In this document: positions 34,649-45,500 of the stretch, piece by piece | Position numbering within the stretch: position 1 is the first letter of the stretch | Layout of the letters: every line of letters begins with the position of its first letter | Assembly: GCA_020072565.1 (NCBI GenBank) | Contig: JAIQGI010000009.1 | Coordinates: forward strand, 62,001 to 126,000 | DNA length: 64,000 nt | Direction of reading: 5' to 3' | From: Terriglobia bacterium | GTDB lineage: Bacteria; Acidobacteriota; UBA6911 | Notes under the pieces: model-generated | Database searches by the model: none | Told to the model about the DNA's origin: nothing | What the model saw: only the letters and a program-made list of their open reading frames with translations | Program-made: the position numbers and the translations under genes

Positions 34649-36022
34649 GTGATCCTTCCCCTGAAATCTCGCGGTATGTCGGCCCTTCTCCTGTCGGCAG
34701 TCCTGATTTCCCCTGCGGCGGGACAGAAGAATCCCGCCGGCTCGAATTGGCCCTCTTTCCGTGGACCCAACGCCAGCGGCATCGCGGAAGGGTTTTCGCT
34801 TCCAACCACATGGGATGCTACCACTTCAAAGAACATCCTGTGGAAGACTCCAATTCCGGGACTTGGCCATTCGAGCCCGATTGTCTGGGGGAACCGCATC
34901 TACGTGTCGACGGCTATCAGCGGCATTGACAGGCCTGAGCTCAAGGTGGGTCTGTATGGCGACATCGGTTCCGTCGAGGACAGGACTTCTCACCGCTGGA
35001 TTGTCTATTGTCTGGACAGGCTGTCCGGCAAAATCATCTGGGGAAAAACGGTCTATTCGGGAGTTCCCAAGATCAAAAGACACCCCAAGTCCACTCATGC
35101 CAATACAACACTGGCGACCGACGGGCGGCACCTCGTAGCTTTTTTTGGTTCTGAAGGTCTTCACTGTTTTGACATGGATGGCAAACCGCTTTGGACGAAG
35201 GACCTCGGGCTGCTCGACTCGGGCTACTATGTGGCTCCCGAGGCGCAGTGGGAGTTCGGAAGCTCTCCCATCATCTACCGGGACAGGGTGCTGATACAGT
35301 GCGACGTCCTTAATGGCTCGTTCATCGCGGCGTTGAACGTCAAGGACGGCAGTGAAGTCTGGCGCACTCCCCGGAACGACGTTCCGACCTGGGGAACTCC
35401 GACCGTTTATGACGACGGCAAGCAGGCTCAAATGATCATAAACGGCTACAGGCACATCGGCAGCTACGACGTAAACACGGGCACAGAGCTCTGGCGACTC
35501 AGGGGTGGTGGCGATATCCCCGTGCCTACACCGGTCGTGGCGCGCGACATGGTCTTCATAACGAATGCCCACGGCACCATGGCTCCCATTTATGCAATCC
35601 GGCTGAACGCGATCGGCGACATTTCCCTCAAGGCGAACGAGACCTCGAACGAGTTTGTCGCCTGGAGTACGCCCCGCGAGGGGGCCTACATGATCACGCC
35701 CATCGTTTATGGCGACTACCTTTACAGCTGCAAGAACAACGGGGTGTTGTACTGCTACGAGGCTGGGACCGGCAAGAAAGTCTACCAGGAGCGCCTCGGC
35801 GACGGGACCACCGGTTTCACAGCAGCACCGGTTGCGGGCGACGCCAAGATCTACTTTTCAAGCGAGGATGGGGACATCTACGTGGTCAAGGCCGGCTCCA
35901 GGTTTGAGATTCTCTCCAAGAATCCCATGGGAGAAATCTGCATGGCGAGCCCGGCCATCTCCGGAGGCGTCATCTACTTCCGTACCAAAGAACACGTGGT
36001 CGCGGTTTCCGCCAGGCCGTGA
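34649..36022 (+). CDS. Secreted PQQ-like beta-propeller protein 1
   Basis: 457 residues from a GTG start with AGAGGAG ten bases upstream (an ATG nine codons later is the alternative). Signal peptide (LLLSAVLISPAAGQ), then the WPSFRGPNASG opening shared by this paralog group. Repeats follow with W-blade motifs (ILWKTPIPG, IIWGKTVYSG, PLWTKDLG, EVWRTPRND, ELWRLRGG). The C-terminal blade ends FRTKEHVVAVS. BamB/quinoprotein-like folds usually bind proteins rather than PQQ unless catalytic residues are kept, and none is evident. It is closely related to propeller 7 over the first 200 residues ([35 protein letters not shown]), so one probably arose from the other by duplication. Confidence 0.9.
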   Translation: MILPLKSRGMSALLLSAVLISPAAGQKNPAGSNWPSFRGPNASGIAEGFSLPTTWDATTSKNILWKTPIPGLGHSSPIVWGNRIYVSTAISGIDRPELKVGLYGDIGSVEDRTSHRWIVYCLDRLSGKIIWGKTVYSGVPKIKRHPKSTHANTTLATDGRHLVAFFGSEGLHCFDMDGKPLWTKDLGLLDSGYYVAPEAQWEFGSSPIIYRDRVLIQCDVLNGSFIAALNVKDGSEVWRTPRNDVPTWGTPTVYDDGKQAQMIINGYRHIGSYDVNTGTELWRLRGGGDIPVPTPVVARDMVFITNAHGTMAPIYAIRLNAIGDISLKANETSNEFVAWSTPREGAYMITPIVYGDYLYSCKNNGVLYCYEAGTGKKVYQERLGDGTTGFTAAPVAGDAKIYFSSEDGDIYVVKAGSRFEILSKNPMGEICMASPAISGGVIYFRTKEHVVAVSARP

Positions 36023-36422
36023 ATTCTTTCCGATTGCGCTGGGAGGAACTGTACGGGCTGAAGCCCGCACCCACCGAATCTGAGATCAGTGGAACTAGCT
36101 TCAGCCCGGATCATTTATGAATGTGCGACCAAAATGCAGTTTTGGAGGCGAAAAAACGCTGGCCGACGCCGACCGTTTGGTCTTGGCCGGCGTTTATCCG
36201 CATCCAATTTTATTGCTTTTCATGGGCGAGCGGTTCTGCTTCATGAATAATTCAGGTCAGGAGTCCGCTGTTGGCACTGAACTGGAGACGAGTAGCGGCG
36301 GGTTTTGTTCCATGGGTTTCCGAACGTCAGTTGGCGCTCTTTTTTGCACCTCCTGGGTTTCAGGGTTTCTGTGGTAATCTTTTTTGCCTGTCCAGACCGT
36401 ATAGCGGAAGATCGGGAGGGAT
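36023..36422. other. Intergenic region between propellers 1 and 2
   Basis: 400 bases. Contains the hairpin CGGGCT-GA-AGCCCG (36054-36067) and, about 30 bases on, a half copy (GCTTCAGCCCGG). No gene is recognised. AUG 36423 has GGGAGGG close upstream. Confidence 0.5.
36054..36067. repeat. Short palindrome (hairpin)
   Basis: CGGGCT GA AGCCCG, a 6-bp stem. One of several GC-rich palindromes that lie between the propeller genes. Confidence 0.55.
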
Positions 36423-37652
36423 ATGCGTTCACATAGGTTTTTTCTCGCTCTCCTAGGAAGTTTTTTAGTCGCTGGAGCTGCCGCACAGAGCGATTGGCCG
36501 CAGTGGCGGGGTCCGGACCGGAACGGCGTTTCCACGGAGACCGGACTCCTGAAGCAGTGGCCGCAGGCGGGACCACCGAGGGCCTGGTCAACCTCCAACC
36601 TCGGAAAAGGCTACGGAACGGTTGCCATCCAGGGCGACCGCATCCTCGTGCAGGGGACGCAGGGCGGCAGCAGCGTCGTGTTCTGCCTCAACCGTGCCGA
36701 CGGCAAAACGATCTGGACGCGAGTGCTGGGCCGGAGCCTGGACCAGGACAAGGGGGGCGGCCCGCGGGGAACCCCCACCGTGGAAGGCGAGCGTGTGTAT
36801 GCGTTGTCGGAGGACGGCGACCTCGCATGCCTCCAGTGTAAAGATGGTTCCTTGGTCTGGGCGCACAACATCCTCAAGGAATTCAAAGCTTCGAACCCTC
36901 AGTGGCTTCTTAGCGAATCTCCCCTTATCGATGGCAAGAACCTGATCGTAACTCCGGGTGGAAACGGGGCTGGGATGGCAGCGCTGGACAAAGCGACCGG
37001 CAAGACCGTTTGGACGACCCGCGAGCTGAGTGATCCGGCCGCCTACTCTTCATGCATTGTCGCCGATGTCCAGGGTGTGCGCACAATCATGACACTGACC
37101 TCGCTGGCGGGAGTCGGTGTGCGTGCGAACGATGGCAAGCTCATGTGGCGTTACGCAAAGGTTGCGAACGACACGGCCAACGTTACGACGCCACTCTTTT
37201 TCAAGGACAGAGTCTTTTACACTTCGGCTTACGACACCGGCTGTGCGCTGCTCCAGTTAAAGGCGGAGAACGGGGATGTAAAAGCTGAGCCGGTCTATTT
37301 CAGCCGTGAGATGATGAACCATCACGGCGGAGTCGTGCTGGTGAACGGATACCTGTACGGCTTTTCGAACACGGTTCTGGTCTGCATGGCATTCGATACC
37401 GGCAGGGTTATGTGGCGGAACCGGAGCGTGGGGAAGGGTTCGCTCACTTATGCAGATGGGAATCTCTATCTCCTTGGGGAGGAGAACACGGTCGGCTTGG
37501 CCGAGGCGAATCCGTCCGCCTACGTCGAAAGGGGACGGTTCAAAATCGACGATCAGGGGTGGCCCAGCTGGGCGCACCCTGTCGTCTGCGGCGCCAAACT
37601 CTATATTCGGAATCAGGGCGTACTCGTCTGCTACGATATCAAAGCCAAGTAG
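36423..37652 (+). CDS. Secreted PQQ-like beta-propeller protein 2
   Basis: 409 residues; signal peptide (FFLALLGSFLVAGAAAQ) and the WPQWRGPDRNG opening. Propeller repeats include GYGTVAIQGDRILVQG, TIWTRVLGR, LVWAHNILK, TVWTTRELSD, LMWRYAKVAND and VMWRNRSVGKGSLTYADG, ending RNQGVLVCYDIKAK. It is BamB/PQQ-like and presumably periplasmic or extracellular. It is the second of four propeller genes in tandem on the plus strand (34.6-40.6 kb), separated by spacers with palindromes, not packed as an operon. No enzyme motif is seen. Confidence 0.9.
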   Translation: MRSHRFFLALLGSFLVAGAAAQSDWPQWRGPDRNGVSTETGLLKQWPQAGPPRAWSTSNLGKGYGTVAIQGDRILVQGTQGGSSVVFCLNRADGKTIWTRVLGRSLDQDKGGGPRGTPTVEGERVYALSEDGDLACLQCKDGSLVWAHNILKEFKASNPQWLLSESPLIDGKNLIVTPGGNGAGMAALDKATGKTVWTTRELSDPAAYSSCIVADVQGVRTIMTLTSLAGVGVRANDGKLMWRYAKVANDTANVTTPLFFKDRVFYTSAYDTGCALLQLKAENGDVKAEPVYFSREMMNHHGGVVLVNGYLYGFSNTVLVCMAFDTGRVMWRNRSVGKGSLTYADGNLYLLGEENTVGLAEANPSAYVERGRFKIDDQGWPSWAHPVVCGAKLYIRNQGVLVCYDIKAK

Positions 37653-37682
37653 TGAATACACTTCTGGTGAAGTCCGTGGAGT

Positions 37683-37700
37683 GCGGCTGCTTGCAGCCGC
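37683..37700. repeat. Short palindrome (hairpin) after propeller 2
   Basis: GCGGCTGC-TT-GCAGCCGC, perfect 8-bp arms, 30 bases after the stop. Could help end transcription, but there is no U-run. Confidence 0.55.
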
Positions 37701-37827
37701 CTGAAGATGGTCCAAGGCAGGACGCCAAAAAATCCAGGCGCAGCCAGGCTTGCGCGCTTCCCGGCCTTCGGCGCATTTCAGATTTTACGGACGGTGTGCC
37801 GTGTATTCACTTTTTCGAGAGCTCAAG

Positions 37828-39294
37828 ATGAAACGAATTCCACAGCGTTCTCACAAATCAAGATCATGCGCCCTGAGCTTCATTATGCTGCCTCTGCTGA
37901 CGGTGCCGCTTGTTTCTCAGGATTGGCCCATGTGGGGCGCCACGGCGCAACGGAATATGGCATCATCCATGAAGAAGCTGCCCGCGTCCTGGGACATCAA
38001 GACGAACAAGAACATCAAATGGAAGGCGGATCTCGGCTCGACGTCTTATGGGAATCCGGTGGTGGCGGACGGAAAAGTGTTTGTAGGCACGAACAATGAG
38101 AACCCGAAGAATCCCGAGATCAAGGGGGACAAGGGCGTTCTCATGTGCTTCCGTGAATCCGACGGCAGGTTTCTCTGGCAGGCGATCTCGGACAAGCTGG
38201 AATCAGGGAAGGAGAACGACTGGCCTGAACAGGGGGTCTGCTCCGCTCCGGCGGTGGAGGGGAAACGGCTCTACTACGTGACCAACCGCGGAGAACTGGT
38301 TTGCCTGGACACGGAAGGATTCCTGGACGGCAAAAACGACGGCCCTTACCAGGACGAAGTCCACAAGGGGCCCACCGATGCCGATGTCATCTGGAAGCTG
38401 GATATGATGAAAGAGCTGGGCGTATTCCAGCACAATATGGCCAATTCCTCGCCGCTCGTCTGGGAAAGCCTGGTTTTCGTCGAAACCTCAAATGGCCGCG
38501 ACGACAGCCATGAAAAAATCCCGTCGCCCCAGGCTCCCAGCTTCATCGCGGTCGACAAAAACACCGGCAAGGTGATTTGGCAGGACAACTCCCCGGGCGA
38601 CCGCATCCTGCACGGTCAGTGGTCCTCGCCGGCTCTCGGCGAGGTCGACGGCTTGATGCAGGCTTTTTTCCCAGGCGGCGACGGGTGGCTCTATGGCTTC
38701 AATGCGCGCACGGGCGAAAAACTCTGGAAGTTCGATTTGAATCCGAAAGACGCGGTTTGGCCGAAAACACGCAACGACGGCATTGCCACGCCCGTCTTCT
38801 ACGAAGGGAAGGTCTTTCTTGCCGTAGGCCAGGACCCCGAGAGCGGCGAAGGCGTGGGGCATATGTACTGCATCGATCCGACCAGGCGAGGGGACATCAC
38901 GGAATCAGGCCGCATCTGGCACTACGATAAAATACGCCGCTCCATTTCCACGGCTGCAATCGCGGACGGGCTGGTTTACATCTCCGATTTCAGCGGATTT
39001 CTCCATTGCCTGGATCTCAGATCCGGAAACCCCTATTGGACTTTCGACGCGCTTGCCGCCGTGTGGGGCTCTCCTCTGGCGGCCGACGGGAAAGTCTATC
39101 TCGGGGATGAGGACGGTGACGTCGTTGTGCTCCAGGCAGGGAAGGTGATGAAGAAGATCGCGGAAATAAACATGGGAAGTTCGGTCTACAGTACACCCGT
39201 GCCCGCAAACGGCGTGCTCTACATAATGACGCGCTCGACGCTTTATGCAATTGCGAATGCCGGTGCAGCGTCTGAGGGTCGATTCCCGGAATGA
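37828..39294 (+). CDS. Secreted PQQ-like beta-propeller protein 3
   Basis: 488 residues from the ATG at 37828. The N-terminal stretch (SFIMLPLLTVPLVSQ) is hydrophobic and short for a signal peptide. The DWPMWGATAQRNM opening is a variant of the family motif. Blades include NIKWKADLG, FLWQAISDK, VIWQDNSPGDRILHGQWSSPALG, KLWKFDLNP and YWTFDALAAVWGSPLAADGKVYLGDEDGDVVVL. The order of blades resembles PQQ-binding dehydrogenase-like proteins from Acidobacteriota and Planctomycetes that lack the catalytic Glu/Asp/Asn set. The longest of the group together with propeller 5. Role unknown. Confidence 0.88.
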   Translation: MKRIPQRSHKSRSCALSFIMLPLLTVPLVSQDWPMWGATAQRNMASSMKKLPASWDIKTNKNIKWKADLGSTSYGNPVVADGKVFVGTNNENPKNPEIKGDKGVLMCFRESDGRFLWQAISDKLESGKENDWPEQGVCSAPAVEGKRLYYVTNRGELVCLDTEGFLDGKNDGPYQDEVHKGPTDADVIWKLDMMKELGVFQHNMANSSPLVWESLVFVETSNGRDDSHEKIPSPQAPSFIAVDKNTGKVIWQDNSPGDRILHGQWSSPALGEVDGLMQAFFPGGDGWLYGFNARTGEKLWKFDLNPKDAVWPKTRNDGIATPVFYEGKVFLAVGQDPESGEGVGHMYCIDPTRRGDITESGRIWHYDKIRRSISTAAIADGLVYISDFSGFLHCLDLRSGNPYWTFDALAAVWGSPLAADGKVYLGDEDGDVVVLQAGKVMKKIAEINMGSSVYSTPVPANGVLYIMTRSTLYAIANAGAASEGRFPE

Positions 39295-39424
39295 ATGGTT
39301 TCCGGTTAGCACAAGCCGGCAGGCACGATGCCGCCTTTACGGTCATCAGAAAAGCGACGTCGTGCTGCGGCACTCCAATGCGCCCGCGGCGCACAGCAAA
39401 ATCTGCTAAGATTTCCATACTCTT

Positions 39425-40552
39425 ATGACAGACGACAGAATGCTGGGCTTTGTTGTTTCGTGTCTTGCACTTTGCGGCGTGCTGGCAACAGCTTCGCAGC
39501 TTCCGGTACGTCTCGATGCCTGGCCGATGTTTCGGGGATCGTCCGCGCTGTGCGGAGTCTCGGAAACTCAGTTGCCGAAAACGCTCAAATTACGCTGGAG
39601 CTACCAGGCGAAAGATTCGATCGAGTCTTCAGCGGCAATCGTGGACGGCACGGTCTATGTGGGATCGATGGACGGCTCGCTCCACGCGATCGACCTCGCT
39701 GCTGGAAAGGTGCGCTGGCAGTATGGGACGGGAGGACCTGTCGAGGAGTCATCGCCCTGTGTCCACAGCGGAATGGCCTACGTAGGGGATCTGAACGGCG
39801 TCCTTCACGCAGTGGATGTTGCCACCGGGAAAGCCCGCTGGACGTTCAAAACCGACGGCGAGATCAAGTCCTCACCGAACTGGGCCGGCAACCGCATCTA
39901 TTTCGGATCCTACGACCAGTACCTTTACTGCCTTTCGGCCACGACGGGCGCGCTGGTATGGAAGTACAGGACGGAAGGCCCCGTGCACTGCACGCCGGCA
40001 ATCGACAAAGAGACAGTCTACATATCGGGTTGTGACGAGAACTTCCGCGCCCTCGAGGCGGACACGGGAAAGCAACTTTACGCATTGCCGCTCGGTGCGT
40101 ACGCGGGGGCGTCGGCCGCTGTGCGGGACGGCCAGGCGTACGTCGGTACATTCGGAAATGAGGTGCTGGGCATCGATCTCAAGCGGCGCATCACCAGCTG
40201 GACCTACAGCCACCCTACCCGCAACTTTCCGTTTTATTCCTCAGCCGCACTGACCAACGATCGCGTGGTTCTGGGCGGGCGCGACAAGATCGTGCATTGC
40301 CTGGCGAGATCTACCGGCAAGGCGGTCTGGACTTTTTCGACGCGGGCCCGGGTGGAGTCGTCACCGCTCATCACGGGGAATCGTGTTTTTGTCGGATCAA
40401 ACGACGGTGTTCTGTACGAGCTGGACCTGGCCACAGGCAAGAAAATCTGGGAATTTACCGCCGGCGCGCCGCTTTCGGCTTCGCCCGCCGCAGCCCAGAA
40501 TGCGCTTGTCATCGGATCCCAGGACGGCATGGTTTACTGTTTCGGCGATTGA
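39425..40552 (+). CDS. Secreted PQQ-like beta-propeller protein 4 (BamB-like)
   Basis: 375 residues with a signal peptide (VVSCLALCGVLATASQ). The seven or eight blades are very regular: SIESSAAIVDGTVYVGSMDGSLHAIDLAAGKVRWQYG, VEESSPCVHSGMAYVGDLNGVLHAVDVATGKARWTF and so on to VIGSQDGMVYCFGD. This is the most BamB-like member. It is followed after nine bases by the GT4 gene, and the next two genes are also tightly packed, so it is the first gene of an operon 39425-45963. A role in envelope assembly or polysaccharide export with that operon is plausible. Confidence 0.9.
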   Translation: MTDDRMLGFVVSCLALCGVLATASQLPVRLDAWPMFRGSSALCGVSETQLPKTLKLRWSYQAKDSIESSAAIVDGTVYVGSMDGSLHAIDLAAGKVRWQYGTGGPVEESSPCVHSGMAYVGDLNGVLHAVDVATGKARWTFKTDGEIKSSPNWAGNRIYFGSYDQYLYCLSATTGALVWKYRTEGPVHCTPAIDKETVYISGCDENFRALEADTGKQLYALPLGAYAGASAAVRDGQAYVGTFGNEVLGIDLKRRITSWTYSHPTRNFPFYSSAALTNDRVVLGGRDKIVHCLARSTGKAVWTFSTRARVESSPLITGNRVFVGSNDGVLYELDLATGKKIWEFTAGAPLSASPAAAQNALVIGSQDGMVYCFGD

Positions 40553-40561
40553 AGCGGGATT

Positions 40562-41887
40562 ATGAACATAGCTTACATCACCGCGGGTGCGGGAAACATG
40601 TACTGCGGCAGTTGCCTGCGCGACAACACTCTCGCGGCAGCCTTGATGGACGCAGGGCATGAGGTCCTCCTGATCCCGGCCTACACGCCAACGCGCACTG
40701 ACGAACGCAACGTAAGCCTGAACCGGGTGTTTCTGGGTGGCATCAATGTCTATCTCCAACATCACTCCGGGATTTTCCGCAAAACTCCGTGGATGCTGGA
40801 CCGGCTCCTGGACTTCCCGCCTTTTTTGAGGCTCATGACCCGATGGGGCGTGAGTGTAGACCCTGCGCATCTGGGCAGGTTGACTGTGTCCATGCTGCAG
40901 GGCACGAGCGGGCATGTGCGCAAAGAGATTCTGAAACTCGTCCGGTTTCTTGCCCGGGAACTTTCCCCGGAGATCATCAACATCCCCAATTCCCTTCTCA
41001 TTTCCCTGGCGCCCGCTATCAAAGCGGAGATGAACGTGCCGGTCTGTTGCACGCTGCAGGGGGAAGACCTTTTCCTCGACGGTCTCGGCGAGCCTTATCG
41101 AAGCGAGTCGTTGCGCATGATCCGCGAGCATGCGGCATGCGTCGATGCCTTTGTGGCAGTCAGCCATTTTGGCGCTCAGCAAGCGGTCGAGTATTTCGGG
41201 ATCGAACGAAGCCGTATCCGTGTTGTGCCTCTGGGCATAAATTGCGACGGTTACAGCCCGCGGAACGGCGCGGATCCCGAACCCTTCACGATCGGCTACC
41301 TGGCGCGCATCGCCCCCGAAAAGGGCCTGCACCTGCTCTGCGAGGCTTATCGCCGCCTGAGGTCGGCCGGAGGGCTCACCCGCAGCCGGTTGTGGGCGGC
41401 AGGCTATCTGGCCCCGGAACACAGGTCCTATCTGGCGGACGTCCGGGGAAAGATGGAATCCTGGGGATTGTCCGGGGAATTCGCTTACCTCGGCGAACTG
41501 GACAGGCGGGGCAAACTCACGTTCCTGCGAAATCTGAGTGCGCTTTCCGTTCCGGGGCCCCATCCGGATCCGAAAGGACTGTTTCTGCTCGAAGCCATGG
41601 CCTGCGCCATTCCTGTCGCCCAGCCGCGGTGCGGGGCTTTCACCGAGATAGTGGAAACCACAGGCGGCGGCATCCTGGTGGAACCCGGCAATCCGGACAA
41701 CCTGGCCGAGGGAATATTGCAGTTCTGGAAGGATCCCGGGCAGAGAAGGGAATTGGGCTCCAGAGGATACGAGGGCGTGCGGGCACACTACAGCTCGGCG
41801 CGGATGGCGGAAGAGGCACTGAAGGTCTATCAGTCCCTTCTGAAGAAAGAGGATAAAATTGCTGTGAAGATCAGCGGGGAGAGATAA
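40562..41887 (+). CDS. GT4-family glycosyltransferase
   Basis: 441 residues. GT-B fold. The N-terminal domain opens MNIAYITAGAGNMYCGSCLRDNTLAAALMDAGHEV (the GxxxYCGSCLRDN variant seen in Planctomycetes/Acidobacteriota GT4 proteins). The C-terminal domain has the donor-binding sites IGYLARIAPEKG, YLGELDR, PHPDPKGLFLLEAMACAIPVAQPRCGAFTEIV (E...xxxG loop) and GGGILVEPGN. It probably transfers a sugar from a nucleotide donor to a lipid or polysaccharide. It overlaps no gene but is one base from the ABC ATPase start. No signal peptide, so cytoplasmic. Confidence 0.9.
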   Translation: MNIAYITAGAGNMYCGSCLRDNTLAAALMDAGHEVLLIPAYTPTRTDERNVSLNRVFLGGINVYLQHHSGIFRKTPWMLDRLLDFPPFLRLMTRWGVSVDPAHLGRLTVSMLQGTSGHVRKEILKLVRFLARELSPEIINIPNSLLISLAPAIKAEMNVPVCCTLQGEDLFLDGLGEPYRSESLRMIREHAACVDAFVAVSHFGAQQAVEYFGIERSRIRVVPLGINCDGYSPRNGADPEPFTIGYLARIAPEKGLHLLCEAYRRLRSAGGLTRSRLWAAGYLAPEHRSYLADVRGKMESWGLSGEFAYLGELDRRGKLTFLRNLSALSVPGPHPDPKGLFLLEAMACAIPVAQPRCGAFTEIVETTGGGILVEPGNPDNLAEGILQFWKDPGQRRELGSRGYEGVRAHYSSARMAEEALKVYQSLLKKEDKIAVKISGER

Positions 41888-41888
41888 G

Positions 41889-42560
41889 GTGCTCGAAGTT
41901 CGCAACCTTACGAAGGAATACCCCACACCTGCGGGTCCGCTACACGTGTTGTCGGATATAAATCTCTCTCTCACCGAGAAAGACTCCGTCTCGATCGTGG
42001 GTCCCTCGGGCAGCGGCAAGAGCACACTTCTCTACATACTGGGCACGCTCGAACCGCCGACCTCGGGGACGGTTCTGTTGAGCGGAAGGAATCCGTTCGA
42101 ACTCAATGACAAGAGCCTCGCCGCGTTCCGCAACGAACAGGTCGGTTTTGTCTTCCAGGACCACCACCTGCTCCCCCAGTGCACGGTGCTCGAAAACGTG
42201 CTCATCCCGACCCTGGTGGCGCAGGGTACGGATGGCGAATCGCAGCGCCGTGCTCTCGAGCTGCTCGATCAGGTCGGCCTCAGCCCCAGGATGCACCACC
42301 GCCCGCACGAACTCTCCGGCGGCGAAAAACAGCGGGTGGCACTGGCCCGGGCCCTCGTGCGCAAACCGCAGCTCGTGCTCTGCGACGAGCCGACAGGAAA
42401 CCTGGATCACGAGTCGACGGAAGCGGTGGCCGCGTTGCTCCTGGAACTGCACCGGAGCCGCCGGGCCATCCTGATCGTCGTCACCCACAATCTGGACCTC
42501 GCGCAGAGATTCGACCTGAAATACAGTCTCAGGGACGCCTCCCTGCGCCCGAATTTCTGA
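41889..42560 (+). CDS. ABC transporter ATPase, LolD/MacB type
   Basis: 223 residues, GTG start one base after the previous stop. Walker A GPSGSGKST (38-46), Q-loop FVFQDHHLLPQ, signature LSGGEKQR (142-149), Walker B LVLCDEPTG (162-170) and switch His in VVTHN. The DHHLLPQ and the length match the LolCDE/MacAB subfamily, which mechanically drives FtsX-type permeases rather than classical transport. The next gene is such a permease. Confidence 0.94.
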   Translation: MLEVRNLTKEYPTPAGPLHVLSDINLSLTEKDSVSIVGPSGSGKSTLLYILGTLEPPTSGTVLLSGRNPFELNDKSLAAFRNEQVGFVFQDHHLLPQCTVLENVLIPTLVAQGTDGESQRRALELLDQVGLSPRMHHRPHELSGGEKQRVALARALVRKPQLVLCDEPTGNLDHESTEAVAALLLELHRSRRAILIVVTHNLDLAQRFDLKYSLRDASLRPNF

Positions 42561-42573
42561 GTTTCCGGAGAAA

Positions 42574-45500
42574 GTGATGAGACTGAGCCGGCTCCTACGC
42601 CGCAACCTGTTGCACTACTGGCGCACGAACCTCGCGGTCGTCGCCGGCGTCGCAACCGCGGTCTCCGTGCTCTCGGGCGCTTTGCTCGTGGGCCAGTCCG
42701 TGCGGGACAGCCTGCGCAGATTGCTCTATGAGCGGCTCGGCGCCACGGAATACACGGTTTCCGCCGACCACTTTTTTCGCGAAGATCTCGCCGTCGCATT
42801 GACCTCGCCGGCTGAAACAAAAAATTCTGAGGAAAGTTGCCCGATCATTTATCTCCAGGGCGTGGTGATCCTTGAAGGAACAGGCACACGTGCATACGAC
42901 GTCAATGTCTATGGTGTCGACGAAAGGTTTTGGAAATTGCAGGGCGCGGCGGCTCGGAATGGCCCGGAAGGGCGCACGGCGCTGGTTGGCTTACCACTCG
43001 CACTAAGGCTTGGCGTGCACGTGGGCGACGGGCTGCTCCTGAGAATCGAGACCCAGCCGGCAATTCCGAGGGAGTCGCTTTATGGGCGCCGCGAAAATGT
43101 CGGCAGGACGGTGCGGTTGGTTTGCGGCGAGATCCTGTCCGCGGAAAGTCTGGGAGAGTTCTCTCTGCGGCCCAGCCAGGGAAACGTGTTTTCCATATTC
43201 GTACCTCTCGAGCGTCTTCAGCGGGACCTGGCGCAGGCGGCAGGCGCAAATGCGATTCTTCTGGCTCCAAAATCGCAGGATTTAGATCTCCAGAAGATCA
43301 GTGGCTCGCTCGAGGAGAAATTCACACTGAAAGACGCGGGTGTAATGCTCCGGCCTCTGCCGTCGCTGACCGGAATTGCGGTTGAGAGCTCCCGCATCCT
43401 GCTCAGTGAATCGATTGCGAGGGCTGCGTTCGGAGCTGCTGCCGATGCCGGGATGAAAGCTTCCGGCGTCTTCACCTACCTCGCCAATTCCATAAGTGCC
43501 GGCGGCCGCGAGATCCCTTACTCTGTCATCACTGCCGCGGACCTCGGACAGGGCGCCATGAATGCGATCCGCGGGATTGAAGGCTTCGCGCCACAGCCTG
43601 TGCCTGTCAATGCAGACGACTCCATCTGGCTCAACGAGTGGGCCTGGCGCGACCTGGGAATCTCCCGCGGGGATAGCGTGGAGGTCGACTATTACCTCTG
43701 GCAGGAAAAAGGAAGCCTGGCGACACGAACTGCCCGTTTCCGTTTGGCAGGCGTTGTGTCCATGGGCGGAGACGTCGACGCCGCGCTGGCGCCGGATTTT
43801 CCGGGCATCACGGAAGCCCGGAGCATAAGAGCGTGGGATCCGCCGTTTCCGTTGGATCTGCGCCGCGTCCGCCCGAAAGACGAGGAGTACTGGAACCGCT
43901 ACCGGGCCACACCCAAGGCTTTTATCACGCTGGCGAGGGGTCAGGAACTTTGGCAGAGTCGTTTCGGAAAACTCTCCGGCGTGCGCATTGCGCTGCCTGA
44001 AGGCGCGGATTTGAAGTCTGCGCAGGACAGACTGGCGGAGAGACTTCGCGCCCGCCTCGACCCGGAGGCGGCGGGATTTGCCGTCGATGCCGTGAAGAAA
44101 CGAGGGCTGGATGCCTCCCAGGGATCAACGGATTTCGGGGAGTATTTTGTTTATTTCAGTTTTTTCCTGATCGCGTCGGCTATTCTCCTGTCGGCCCTGT
44201 TTTTCAGGCTGGGCGTCGAGCAGCGGGTGCGGGAGATCGGGACCCTCCAGGCAATGGGCTTTCCCACGAGGGTCATTCAAACCATTTTTCTCCTCGAAGG
44301 CGCGGCGCTATCGGTCGGAGGGAGCCTTCTCGGCCTGCTCGGCGCCATCGGGTATGGGGGGCTTCTGGTTCTCGGCCTGCGCACCTGGTGGCTAGCCGCG
44401 GTGGGAACGCGCCGCCTGTACCTGCACGTTTCCTGGGCGGACATGGCTTTGGGAGCGGGCGCCGGCATACTCGCTTCTCTTGCAATCATCGCGTGGACGC
44501 TCCGCGGCCTGCGGCGCAACTCACCACGCGCGCTCCTTGCCGATGTTCTGGAATCGGCACCGGTAAAGAGGCGGCGTACGCGCATTTTCGTAATCATTTC
44601 GTGCGTTTCCTTCCTGGGTGCCGCGCTGATGCTCCTCGGCTCGGCCTCCGGAAAGATCCCGGACGTCGAGGGATTTTTCGGATCAGGCTTTCTGCTGCTG
44701 GCTTCGGTTTTGAGCCTGGCTGCCCTCTACTTCCGGCGCCACCGTCCGAGCCCCATTTCCGGGCATGGCTGGCGTTCCTTCTTCCGCCTGGGGGCCAGGA
44801 ATGCCATGCACAGGCCGGGACGCAGTCTGCTCTGTGTCGCTCTGATGGCTTCGGCGACTTTCATCATTGTTTCCGTGGAAGCCTTCCGGAAGGATCCACA
44901 GAGTGTCTCAATGGAGCCGGCGTCCGGGACCGGAGGGTATCCTTTGCTTGCGCACTCCGCCCTCCCCGTCGTCTACGATCCCAACAGCGCGGCAGGACGC
45001 GAAGCCTTGGGGATTCCGCAGTCGGAGGTGCCGGAGCTTGCGCAGGTAAGGTTCGTGCCGTTCCGCGAGCGTCCCGGTGACGACACCAGTTGTCTGAATC
45101 TCTATGCTCCACAGGAACCGAGGATTCTTGGGGCGGCGCATTCGTTTCTTGCCGGCGGCCGATTTTCATTTCAAGACTCGACGGCTTCCACCCCGGAGGA
45201 AAAGCGGAACCCGTGGCTGCTGCTCGAATCCACTCCTCGGGACGGGGCCATACCTGCCATCGGAGACGCGAACACGGTTCAATACATTCTGCACCTCTCG
45301 GTTGGGCGCGAGCTCACGGTGCGCCAGAGCGACGGGACTCCGGCACGCCTGCGCCTGGTCGCGGCCCTGCGCGACAGTATCCTGCAGGGAGAGCTGGTGA
45401 TTTCCGAGGCGAACTTCCTGCGCGCATTCCCCGACCGGGAGGGCTATCATTTTTTCCTGCTCGACGTGGCGCCGGGCAAGGCGGCATCCCTGATACAGCC

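Noticed and set aside
34649-36022. Propellers read as PQQ-dependent alcohol dehydrogenases
   Set aside because: They are shorter than the ~600-residue dehydrogenases, and I see neither the vicinal disulfide CC nor the catalytic Asp/Glu set.
40397-42025. Minus-strand frame opposite the GT4 gene
   Set aside because: Antisense shadow; the plus strand carries GT4 and ABC motifs.
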